Part shown: positions 53,696-61,346 of the stretch, piece by piece
How the letters are laid out: each line of letters begins with the position of its first letter
Numbering within the stretch: the first letter of the stretch is position 1
Origin: Pseudoduganella dura
GTDB taxonomy: Bacteria > Pseudomonadota > Gammaproteobacteria > Burkholderiales > Burkholderiaceae_D
Direction: 5' to 3'
Assembly: GCF_009727155.1 (NCBI RefSeq)
Contig: NZ_WNWM01000002.1
Coordinates: forward strand, 310,001 to 374,000
Length of the DNA stretch: 64,000 nt
Position numbers and translations under genes: made by a program
Notes under the pieces: model-generated
The model's input: the letters and a program-made list of their open reading frames with translations, nothing else
The model's database searches: none
Told to the model about the DNA's origin: nothing

Positions 53696-54271
53696 TCAGC
53701 GGGTCGGCAGCGGCGGCGTGGTGGTGCCGGTGGTGCCCGTTCCTGTCGTGCCGGTGGTGCCGGTACCGGTCTTGCCGGCGCCCGAGCGGGTCATGCCGGT
53801 GCCGGACGTGTCGGAACTGCCCGGCGAACCGGTAGCGCCGGTCGTGCCGCTGCCCGAAGTGCCCGACGTGGCCGAACTGCCGGAGGTGCCGCTTTCCGAC
53901 GAGCCCGACGTGGCCGAACCGCTGGCGCCGGAAGTCGCCGAAGGTGGCGTGCTGTTCATGCCGCTCGTGCCGCTGGCGCCGCGCCACGAATCGGTGCCGC
54001 CGGTGCTGCCGGCGGCGCTCGTGCCGGACGCGCCCGATCCGCTGGTGGCGTTCATTTCAGTCGAGCTCGAGCCTGCCGTGCCGCTGGCGCCGGACGTGGT
54101 GGTGTCCTGGCTGCCGGTGCTGCGCTGCGTGGACTTGGTGGACTTGTGTTTCTTGTCCGTCGACGTCTGCTTGTCCGCGCCCGCGGCGTGCGAGCCGGTC
54201 GAGGTCGATTGCGCTGCCACACCTGCGCTGACGAGCATTGCTGCGAGAAGTACCGTGAGTTTCGTTTTCAT
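53696..54271 (-). CDS. Exported Ser/Thr/Gly-rich low-complexity protein
   Basis: 191 aa from the ATG at 54271 (AAGGAG upstream). Signal peptide (LTVLLAAMLVSAGVAA, about 20 aa), then a body made almost wholly of Ser, Thr, Gly and Ala with repeats SGTSGSS and GTTGTTGTG. It is probably disordered and surface-exposed or periplasmic. No known family recognised. A clear terminator follows; a monocistronic gene. Confidence 0.75.
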   Translation of the reverse strand: MKTKLTVLLAAMLVSAGVAAQSTSTGSHAAGADKQTSTDKKHKSTKSTQRSTGSQDTTTSGASGTAGSSSTEMNATSGSGASGTSAAGSTGGTDSWRGASGTSGMNSTPPSATSGASGSATSGSSESGTSGSSATSGTSGSGTTGATGSPGSSDTSGTGMTRSGAGKTGTGTTGTTGTGTTGTTTPPLPTR

Positions 54272-54412
54272 GAAATTCTCCTTGTGCTTACCGGTGCATA
54301 CGGCGAATTGAAATTCTGGCATCGACGGCAGGGGGATGACGTAGGAGAACGCGCCGTGCGGCAGTCGGAACTGCCCCAAGCAAAATGAAAATATTTCCAG
54401 GTTTTACCGCTT

Positions 54413-54625
54413 TTACCGCCTGAACCACCAGATCAGCAGCGATGGTGGATACAACGATGCGATCGACACGACGATGCAGGTGACGATCGGAAAGTGGAAG
54501 CTGAACCCTTCACGGACGACGTGTACGTCCCCGGGCAGGCGGCCCAGCGGCAGCCTGCGCAGCCAGGGCCAGGCGAGGCCGGCCGCCAGCAGGACGGCGC
54601 CGAGAACGATCAAGAGCTGTCGCAT
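54413..54625 (-). CDS. DUF2905 small membrane protein
   Basis: 70 aa from the ATG at 54625. First helix LLIVLGAVLLAAGLAWPWL, then the conserved LGRLPGDVHVVREGFSFHFPIVTCIVVSI, the signature of DUF2905. Two membrane spans; function unknown in the literature I know. Confidence 0.88.
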   Translation of the reverse strand: MRQLLIVLGAVLLAAGLAWPWLRRLPLGRLPGDVHVVREGFSFHFPIVTCIVVSIASLYPPSLLIWWFRR

Positions 54626-54704
54626 GGCATTTATCGCATGGCCGGTGGAAAAGCGCAGTGTAGCGCGGCGCCGCCCCCACCGGCGCCCGCCCGCCATGCG
54701 TTCG

Positions 54705-55487
54705 CTACACCCACAGCATCAGCGTGTTGGCGCTGGCCTGCAGCGCGGGAACGCAGCGGGCGGTCGCTTCGGCACGCGACACGCTCGAGATCATCATCGA
54801 CACGGACAGCGCGCCGATCGGCCTGCCATGACGGTTCTTCAGCGGCACCGAGATGCCGCGCAGGCCCACCTCGTACTGGTTTTCCGTCACGCCGAAGCCC
54901 TGCTCGCGGATGACGTCCAGTTCGCGCCGCAGCACCTCCTTGTCGAGCACCGTCATGTGCGTGTAGGGCACCAGTTCGACGCGCGCCAGGTACGCGGCCA
55001 GTTCGCTTTCCGGCAGGCCGGCCAGCAGCACCCGGCCCGCCGTCGACGTGTAGGCGGGCAGCCGCGTGCCGGGCTCGAAACCCGGAGTCAGGTGGCGCGG
55101 CGCATTGACACGGCTGACATACACCACGTCGTCGCCGTCGAGCACCGAGTAGTTGGTGGATTCCTGCAACTGCGCCGTCAGGTGCTGCAGGTACGGCACG
55201 ATGGCGCGCGGCAGCCGGGCCGAGTCCAGGTAGGAATGGCCCAGCGTCAGCACCTTCGGCGTCAGCCAGAACTGGCGGCCGTCGGTGGCCGCCATGCCCG
55301 TGTGCACGAGCGTGAGCAGGTAGCGGCGCGCCGCGCTGCGGCTGATGCCGATGCGTTCCGCAAGCAGGCTCGGTGTCAGCCGGGCGGTTTCGTCGTTGAA
55401 CGCGGTGATCACGGCGATGCCGGTGACCAGCCCTTCGATGATGTCGCGCGGAGCGACGGCGATATCGGTCAGTGCCGGCTTTTTCAT
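54705..55487 (-). CDS. IclR-family regulator, PcaR/PcaU/PobR type
   Basis: 260 aa from the ATG at 55487. N-terminal winged helix (LTPSLLAERIGISRSAARRYLLTL, about 37-62) and a C-terminal effector domain (TNYSVLDGDDVVYVSRV, GRVLLAGL, GVTENQYEVGLRGISVPLKNRHG). PcaR/PcaU proteins bind protocatechuate or beta-ketoadipate and activate catabolic operons (family knowledge). It is divergent to the quinate/shikimate-type cluster and is its likely activator. Confidence 0.92.
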   Translation of the reverse strand: MKKPALTDIAVAPRDIIEGLVTGIAVITAFNDETARLTPSLLAERIGISRSAARRYLLTLVHTGMAATDGRQFWLTPKVLTLGHSYLDSARLPRAIVPYLQHLTAQLQESTNYSVLDGDDVVYVSRVNAPRHLTPGFEPGTRLPAYTSTAGRVLLAGLPESELAAYLARVELVPYTHMTVLDKEVLRRELDVIREQGFGVTENQYEVGLRGISVPLKNRHGRPIGALSVSMMISSVSRAEATARCVPALQASANTLMLWV

Positions 55488-55507
55488 GGTCAAAAAAAGG
55501 ATGTTTT

Positions 55508-55540
55508 GTGCGCTAATCGCGCACTATGAGCGATTGTCGC
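55508..55540. promoter_or_regulatory. Tandem IclR-type operator candidates
   Basis: Site 1 (55508-55524): perfect inverted repeat GTGCGC-TAATC-GCGCAC, sharing TAATCGC with the PcaR/PcaU boxes I recall. Site 2 (55530-55540): GCGA-TTG-TCGC. Centres are 19 bp apart. They stand about 55-90 bases upstream of the presumed start point behind TATACT (55585-55590), a place suitable for an activator. Confidence 0.6.
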
Positions 55541-55619
55541 ATTTTTGGCGGTTTGGCGGTGTTTTTTTGCTCACGGTGCCTTCCTATACTCGGACCATCG
55601 TTTCACACCAAGGAATGCC

Positions 55620-56546
55620 ATGAGCCAGTCCCAACTGTCCGCCGACCCCGCCCGCCAGGCGGCTTGCCTGCCCGGCAATCCGCTCGGGATCGACGGCATC
55701 GAATTCATCGAATACGCCACCACCCAGCCGCAGGCGCTCGGCACGCTGCTCGAATCGATGGGCTTTGCCGCCGTTGCCCGCCATCGCTCGCGCGAGGTCA
55801 CGCTGTACCGCCAGGGCGGCATGAACGTGATCGTCAACGCCGATCCGCGCACGCTGCCGCTGCTCGACACCGAGCCGCAGGCTACCGTGATCGGCGCCAT
55901 CGCCCTGCGCGTGCGCGATGCCGACGCGGCCTACCGGCGCGCCGTCGACATGGGCGCCTGGCCGATCCCCACCCGTGCCGGCGTGATGGAACTGAACATC
56001 CCCGGCGTGCACTGCGCCGGCGATTCCATCCTGTATTTCGTCGACCGTTTCGGCGATTTCTCGATCTACGACGTGGACTTCAAGCCGATTCCGAACGTTC
56101 CCGCGGGCCTGTCGACCCAGCCGCCGGCGATCGCCGGCCTGCACTTCTTTGGCGTGGTGCAGGCAATCGGCGCCGGCCGCGCGCCGGAATGGACGGATTT
56201 CTACCGGCAGATGCTGGGGTTCCAGCCGCTGGCCGAGGGCCGCTGGTTCGGCGTGGTGCCGAAGGGCACGCTGCTGGAAAGCCCGTGCCAGCGCTTCTAC
56301 ATCCAGCTGGTCGAGCCGCCGGAAGGCGCCGGCGGCCTGCAATGGGAAGAACAGATGATCCGCGTGGGCCTGGGCACGCCGGATGTCGGCGACGCGGTGC
56401 GCGCGCTGAAGGAGCGCGGCATCGTCTTCCTCGATCGCGAACCGTCGCAGCGCGGCGCCCTCACCCAGCTCTACAAGGGCGGGGTCAGTTTCGAACTGGT
56501 GGCCAGCGACCTCGAAAAGAACAGGAACGGAGGCATCGATGAGTGA
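55620..56546 (+). CDS. HPPD-like VOC-family protein of a quinate/shikimate cluster
   Basis: 308 aa. The N-terminal half (NPLGIDGIEFIEYA, LYRQGGMNVIVNADP, VMELNIPGVH, LYFVDRFG, FSIYDVDF) aligns well with 4-hydroxyphenylpyruvate dioxygenase. Of the three iron ligands, His (in GLHFFGVV) and Glu (in SFELV) remain, but the middle one (HPPD QHVAF) reads QMIRV, with Met. It is shorter than HPPD (about 357 aa). In Pseudomonas QuiC1 a similar HPPD-like domain is fused to the dehydroshikimate dehydratase domain; here it is a separate gene. The stop overlaps the next start by eight bases. Confidence 0.85.
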   Translation: MSQSQLSADPARQAACLPGNPLGIDGIEFIEYATTQPQALGTLLESMGFAAVARHRSREVTLYRQGGMNVIVNADPRTLPLLDTEPQATVIGAIALRVRDADAAYRRAVDMGAWPIPTRAGVMELNIPGVHCAGDSILYFVDRFGDFSIYDVDFKPIPNVPAGLSTQPPAIAGLHFFGVVQAIGAGRAPEWTDFYRQMLGFQPLAEGRWFGVVPKGTLLESPCQRFYIQLVEPPEGAGGLQWEEQMIRVGLGTPDVGDAVRALKERGIVFLDREPSQRGALTQLYKGGVSFELVASDLEKNRNGGIDE

Positions 56547-57384
56547 GATTTCCGGCACCACGCGCATTTTCCCGGTGATCGGCTGGCCGGTCGAACAGGT
56601 CAAGGCGCCCACGCTGTTCAACGCGTTCTTCGCGCGCCACGACATCGATGCGCGCGTGATCCCGCTGAAGGTGCCGCCCGAACACTACACGGCCGCGGTG
56701 CGCATGCTGATGGCGATGGAAAACGTGGGCGGCATCTTCGTGTCGATCCCGCACAAGCCGATGAGCGTGACCGCCGTCGACGAAGCGAGCCCGCGCGCCC
56801 TGCTGGCCGGTGCCTGCAACGCGATCTACAAGGGCAAGGACGGCCGCATCATGGGCGACCTGATCGACGGCGAAGGCTTCATCCGCGCCTTCGACCGCAC
56901 CTGCGGCGACACGCCGTTCCCGTGGCGCGACGCTGGCGCGCTGGTGGTCGGCAGCGGCGGCGTGGGCTGCGCGGTGGCCGAGGCACTGGCCACGCGCGGC
57001 ATCGCCCGCCTGGCCGTCTGCGACACCCGCGCGGAACAGGCCGATGCCCTGCGCGAGCGCCTGCAGCGGGCATTTCCCGCTGTCGAAGTCTCGGTCGGCA
57101 CGCCGCACGCGGCTGGCCACGACGTGGTGGTCAACTGCACGCCGCTCGGCATGCATGCGGACGATCCGCTGCCGGTCGACCTCACGGGCATCGCGCCATC
57201 GGCCATCGTCGCCGATTGCGGCATGAAGATCGAGATGACGCGGCTGCTGCGCACGGCGCAGGAACTGGGCTGCCGCATCCAGAAAGGCAAGGAAATGATG
57301 ATCGAACAGTCGCCGCTGTACCTGGAACTGTTCGGCTGGCACGGCATATCGGCGGACGAGTTCCGCGCACTGGGGGCATTATGA
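56539..57384 (+). CDS. Quinate/shikimate dehydrogenase (AroE family)
   Basis: 281 aa. Substrate-site motifs FVSIPHKP (catalytic Lys) and GDLIDGEGF (catalytic Asp), and NAD(P)-binding VVGSGGVGCAVAEALAT (about 134-150). AroE proteins interconvert shikimate and 3-dehydroshikimate, or quinate and 3-dehydroquinate. Context favours a catabolic role. It overlaps both neighbours (8 bp before, ATGA after), so the first three genes are translationally coupled. Confidence 0.92.
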   Translation: MSEISGTTRIFPVIGWPVEQVKAPTLFNAFFARHDIDARVIPLKVPPEHYTAAVRMLMAMENVGGIFVSIPHKPMSVTAVDEASPRALLAGACNAIYKGKDGRIMGDLIDGEGFIRAFDRTCGDTPFPWRDAGALVVGSGGVGCAVAEALATRGIARLAVCDTRAEQADALRERLQRAFPAVEVSVGTPHAAGHDVVVNCTPLGMHADDPLPVDLTGIAPSAIVADCGMKIEMTRLLRTAQELGCRIQKGKEMMIEQSPLYLELFGWHGISADEFRALGAL

Positions 57385-58268
57385 ATCTGTCGAACTTCGG
57401 CATGGACACGATCACGCTGGGCGGATCGCTCGAATCGAAACTGGCCGCTTCGCGCGCCGGCGGCTTCACGCAGATCATGTTGTGGGCACGCGACCTGGCC
57501 ACCTACCCCGGCGGCCTGGAAGCCGCGGTGGCGCTGGTGAAGGGCAGCGGCGTGCGCGTGACGGGCATCCAGGTGATGCGCGACTACGAAGGGCTGTCCG
57601 GCGCGCTGCACGAGTACAAGCTCGATATCGCGAAACAGATGCTGCTGGTGGCCCGCGCGGTGGGCGCGCCGCTGTTGATGGTGTGCTCCAGCACATCGAA
57701 GCACGCCAGCGGCGACATGGCGCACATCGCCCGCGACCTGGCCAGGCTGGCCACCCTGGCGGTGCCGCTGGGCGTGCGGATCGGCTACGAGGCATTGTCG
57801 TGGGGGCGGCATGTCAACGGCTACACGCAGTCGTGGGAGGCGGTCGCGCTGGCCGACCACGCCAACCTCGGCGTGATCCTCGACTCGTATCACATGCTGG
57901 CCAATGACGCCGACCTCGACGGGCTGGAGGAAATCCCCAGCGACAAGATCGCGCTGGTGCAGCTGTCCGACTACATGTGGCGCGACCTGCGCAACGCCGA
58001 GGAACGGCTGGAGACGGCACGCCACCTGCGCGTGTTCCCCGGCGAAGGCGCGCATTCGAAGGAGCTGTCGGACATGCTGCGCCGCCTCGACCGCGCCGGC
58101 TACCGGGGCGACTTCAGCTTCGAAGTCTTCAACGACGATTACGTGCAGCTGCCCCAGACCTTCGTGGCCCGGCGCGCCCTGGCCGGCGCGAAGTGGGTGA
58201 CGGACCAGGTATTGCGCCGCAGCCTGCCGGTGCTGCGCGCCACGCCGCATCACGCGGCGATGGCCTGA
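57381..58268 (+). CDS. Sugar phosphate isomerase/epimerase-like 3-dehydroshikimate dehydratase (QuiC/AsbF type)
   Basis: 295 aa TIM barrel of the AP-endonuclease-2 superfamily. Putative metal ligands are in YEALSWGRHVNG, ILDSYHMLA and FSFEVFNDDY. AsbF/QuiC-type enzymes with this fold dehydrate 3-dehydroshikimate to protocatechuate (family knowledge). The neighbouring type II dehydroquinase and quinate/shikimate dehydrogenase supply the substrate, which supports the assignment. The fusion partner domain seen in Pseudomonas is encoded by the gene two upstream. Confidence 0.85.
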   Translation: MNLSNFGMDTITLGGSLESKLAASRAGGFTQIMLWARDLATYPGGLEAAVALVKGSGVRVTGIQVMRDYEGLSGALHEYKLDIAKQMLLVARAVGAPLLMVCSSTSKHASGDMAHIARDLARLATLAVPLGVRIGYEALSWGRHVNGYTQSWEAVALADHANLGVILDSYHMLANDADLDGLEEIPSDKIALVQLSDYMWRDLRNAEERLETARHLRVFPGEGAHSKELSDMLRRLDRAGYRGDFSFEVFNDDYVQLPQTFVARRALAGAKWVTDQVLRRSLPVLRATPHHAAMA

Positions 58269-58293
58269 TGGCCGCGGCAGCGAAGGACATGGG

Positions 58294-58776
58294 ATGAAGA
58301 CGATCATGGTGCTGAACGGCCCGAACCTGAACCTGCTGGGCCGCCGCGAACCGGGCATCTACGGCGCCCACACGCTGGGCGACGTGGAAAGGCTGTGCGC
58401 CGAAGCCTGCGCGCGCGAAGGCTACGCGCTCGACTTCCGGCAGTCGAACCACGAAGGCGTGCTGCTCGACGCGCTGCACGAAGCGGGCGCCGCGCAGGCG
58501 GCCGGCACGCTGGCCGGCGTGGTGCTCAACGCCGGGGCCTACACGCATACATCGGTGGCACTGCACGACGCGATCAAGGGCGCCTCGGTGCGCGTGATCG
58601 AACTGCACATCTCCAACGTGCATGCGCGCGAGCCGTTCCGGCACCATTCGTTCATCGCGCCGGCCGCCGAAGGCGTGATCGCCGGCCTCGGGGTGCGCGG
58701 CTATGCGCTGGCGATCCAGGCCCTGGCGGGTTCGGTCCTGGCAAAATCGGCCCCTGCCGGACAACGGACCGCATGA
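58294..58776 (+). CDS. aroQ: Type II 3-dehydroquinate dehydratase
   Basis: 160 aa. NGPNLNLLGRREPGIYG with the catalytic Tyr, RQSNHEGVLLD, NAGAYTHTSVALHDAI and ELHISNVHAREPFRHHS (catalytic His) cover the full family pattern. It dehydrates 3-dehydroquinate to 3-dehydroshikimate, linking quinate to the dehydratase gene upstream. The stop overlaps the next ATG (ATGA). It may be a second copy used for catabolism. Confidence 0.95.
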   Translation: MKTIMVLNGPNLNLLGRREPGIYGAHTLGDVERLCAEACAREGYALDFRQSNHEGVLLDALHEAGAAQAAGTLAGVVLNAGAYTHTSVALHDAIKGASVRVIELHISNVHAREPFRHHSFIAPAAEGVIAGLGVRGYALAIQALAGSVLAKSAPAGQRTA

Positions 58777-60029
58777 CCATGCCGCAAGCGCCGCTGCCCG
58801 TCGACCGGCACCCGGCCGGTCCAGGGTCGCCCGGGCCCCAACCGGCCGTGCCGCAGGCGGTCTTGCTGACGCTGCTGCTGGCGGCGCAACCGGTCGCCAC
58901 CGACCTGTACCTGCCGGCCCTGCCGCATATCGCCTCGGGCCTGGGCGCCGCGGCGGGACATGTGCAGGCCACGCTGACGGTGTTCATCCTCGCGTTCGGC
59001 GTCGCGCAACTGGCCGCAGGGCCGCTGGTCGATCACCACGGCCGGCGCCGGGTGCTGCTATGGGGGCTGGCGCTGTACGTGCTGTCCGCGGGTGCCGGGG
59101 CGCTGGCCGGATCGCTCCCGCAGCTGCTGGCGGCGCGGGCCGTGCAGGGCATCGCCACGGCGGCCTCGGTGATCGCGGCGCGCGCCATCATCCGCGACCG
59201 GCACGCGGGGCCGGCCGGCATGCGCATCATGGCCAGGAGCCTGACGGGCCAGAGCGCCATCGGCGTGGCCTGCCCGCTGGCCGGCGGCCTCGCCGCCCAG
59301 TACCTGGGCTGGCAGGCCACGCTCGGCATGGTGGCGGGTTTCGGCGTGCTGGCCTGGGTGGCCGTGTACGCCGGCTACCGCGAGACCTGGACCCGGCCCA
59401 CGGCGACAAGCCGCGCCGGCTGGCGGACCTTCCTGTCGAACCCGCAGTTCGTGGCATGCGCGCTGCTGGCGGGCCTCTCTTTTTCCGGGGCGCTGTGCTT
59501 CCTGATCCTGTCGCCGTTCGTGTTCATCGGCGAGTTCGGCATGTCGCGCCTGGCGTATGGCGCGTTGCCGGCACTGTGCTCGCTGGCGTTCCTGCTCGGC
59601 ACCGTGCTGTGCGGCCGGCTGCTGCGGCACTGGAGCGTGCCGCGCGTGGTGCGGCTGGGCGCCTGCCTGTCGCTGCTCGGCGGCGCCGGCCAGGTGCTGC
59701 TGTGGCACGGCGGCGTGCATACCGTGTGGGCACTGGCCGTGCCGCAGTGCGTGTACATGCTGGGGCATGGTTTCCATAACCCCTGCGGCCAGGCCGGCGC
59801 GGTGGCGCCGTTCCCGGCCCAGGCGGGCCGCGCGGCCGCCCTTTCCGGCTTCGTGCTGACGGCGACCGGTTTCGTCAGCGGCCAGCTGGCCACGGCCAGC
59901 GGCGCATCCGCGTCGGACACGCTGGTGGGGGCGATGGGCTGCATTACCGCCCTGCTGGCCGCGGTCGCGCTGGTGTTCGTGCCGTTCGCGTATCGCGGCG
60001 GGCCGGTACTCCGCTCCGCGGGCAATTAG
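58773..60029 (+). CDS. MFS transporter, Bcr/CflA-like
   Basis: 418 aa, twelve helices. DHA1-type motif GPLVDHHGRRRVLLWGLALY in the first half and VATDLYLPALPHIA near the N-terminus, as in Bcr/CflA drug-resistance transporters. Its place inside the quinate/shikimate cluster with a 4-base overlap to aroQ suggests export of a toxic intermediate, or uptake of a substrate, rather than drug efflux (inference). Confidence 0.88.
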   Translation: MTMPQAPLPVDRHPAGPGSPGPQPAVPQAVLLTLLLAAQPVATDLYLPALPHIASGLGAAAGHVQATLTVFILAFGVAQLAAGPLVDHHGRRRVLLWGLALYVLSAGAGALAGSLPQLLAARAVQGIATAASVIAARAIIRDRHAGPAGMRIMARSLTGQSAIGVACPLAGGLAAQYLGWQATLGMVAGFGVLAWVAVYAGYRETWTRPTATSRAGWRTFLSNPQFVACALLAGLSFSGALCFLILSPFVFIGEFGMSRLAYGALPALCSLAFLLGTVLCGRLLRHWSVPRVVRLGACLSLLGGAGQVLLWHGGVHTVWALAVPQCVYMLGHGFHNPCGQAGAVAPFPAQAGRAAALSGFVLTATGFVSGQLATASGASASDTLVGAMGCITALLAAVALVFVPFAYRGGPVLRSAGN

Positions 60030-60064
60030 AACAATCCAGAACAATATTACATAACGGAGACAAC

Positions 60065-61207
60065 ATGAACGCGAAAAACCTCTTCGCATGGGCCACTGTC
60101 GCCTTCCCTGCCCTGGCGGGAGCGCAATCGGCCGGCGTTACGCTGTACGGCAATTTCGACGAATACATCGGCCACGTGCGCAGCAGCAGCGGCGCCCACG
60201 TCACGGGACTGAACGACGGCGCGATCCTGCGCAGCCGCCTCGGCGTGCGCGGCAGCGAAGACTTGGGCGACGGCCTGCTGCTCAAGTACAACCTGGAACT
60301 GGGCCTCAACGCCGATACCGGCACCGGCGCCGACAGCAGCCGGCTGTTCGACCGCCAGGCCTGGATCGGCCTCGCCACGAAGGCCGGCGAGTTCCGCGCG
60401 GGCCGCCAGAACACCGAGATCTTCATGATCGGCGGCGCCATCGACTACACCGACCGGACCACCTTCGGTTCCGTCATCAATACGTTCGGCATTCCGTCCC
60501 GGTACGACAACGACTTTTCGTACCGCACGCCGCGCATCGGCGGCGTGGAACTGACGCTGCATTACGCGTTGCCCGAGAACGGCGGCGGAGTCGGGCAACA
60601 ACCCGCGCGGGGCAACGATCCGCTGGTGCAGCTGGCGCTCGACTACACGCGCGCGCCGTTCCGGTTCGGCTACGTGGGCCTGCAGGCCAGCCCGAACGAT
60701 GCCACCGCCACGGTGCACGAGAAGGTGCGCTATCACAACGTGTACGCCAACTACCGCTACGGCCGGGGCACGCTGTACGCGGCCTTCGTGCGCAGCAATA
60801 ACTCGACGGCCAGCGCCAACGGCAACAACGCCGCCACCATCCTCAGCAATGTGTCGATCCCGAACAACCACTTCGCCGGCACCGACCTGAACGCGGCACG
60901 CTACTACAACATCTGGCAGGTGTCGGCCGACTACCGCGTCGATGCGCGGCTGCGCGTGGGCGCCCTGTATGGCGCGATCCGCGACACGTCGGGCGGCAAC
61001 GCCGGCGCGCGCGGCGCCAGCGTCGGGGGCTTCTACGACCTGTCGCGGCGCACGTCGCTGTTCGCCTTCGCCGCCTGGCTGAAGAACGACCCGGCAGCCG
61101 GCTTCCGCTTCAGCAGTTCGGCCGGGCCATCCGCCAACCTGGCCGGCGACGACGTCAACGGCCGGCGGCTGACCGGCCTGCAGCTGGGAGTGCTGCACAA
61201 ATTCTAG
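60065..61207 (+). CDS. Gram-negative porin (OmpC/OmpF-like betaproteobacterial type)
   Basis: 380 aa, signal peptide of about 20 residues (ATVAFPALAGAQS), GGAGA ribosome site. Strand motifs SAGVTLYGNFDEYIGH, SRLGVRGSEDLGDGL and GRQNTEIFMIG, and the C-terminal HKF with terminal Phe, are typical of trimeric porins. It would let aromatic acids or quinate pass the outer membrane. It lies between the two MFS genes of the cluster. Confidence 0.92.
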   Translation: MNAKNLFAWATVAFPALAGAQSAGVTLYGNFDEYIGHVRSSSGAHVTGLNDGAILRSRLGVRGSEDLGDGLLLKYNLELGLNADTGTGADSSRLFDRQAWIGLATKAGEFRAGRQNTEIFMIGGAIDYTDRTTFGSVINTFGIPSRYDNDFSYRTPRIGGVELTLHYALPENGGGVGQQPARGNDPLVQLALDYTRAPFRFGYVGLQASPNDATATVHEKVRYHNVYANYRYGRGTLYAAFVRSNNSTASANGNNAATILSNVSIPNNHFAGTDLNAARYYNIWQVSADYRVDARLRVGALYGAIRDTSGGNAGARGASVGGFYDLSRRTSLFAFAAWLKNDPAAGFRFSSSAGPSANLAGDDVNGRRLTGLQLGVLHKF

Positions 61208-61280
61208 AAGCACCAGTTCCGCGAAGAGAACGCATTTTCAGATCGCGCCCGAGGGCGCACACTAATACCTGGAGGAAGAT

Positions 61281-61346
61281 ATGTCGACTGCAATGAATAT
61301 CAGAAATATCCCGGCAAGAAATACCAACGATCGGGGGCAGCCATGA
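61281..61346 (+). CDS. Leader ORF upstream of the shikimate-type transporter
   Basis: 21 codons from an ATG with a near-perfect GGAGGAAG ribosome site four bases upstream. The TGA overlaps the ATG of the transporter (ATGA). The peptide begins MSTAMNIRNIPARN and has no family. The transporter start itself has only GGGGG about five bases upstream, so its translation may rely on ribosomes arriving from the leader. It could be an ancestral upstream start that was cut by a frameshift. Confidence 0.5.
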   Translation: MSTAMNIRNIPARNTNDRGQP

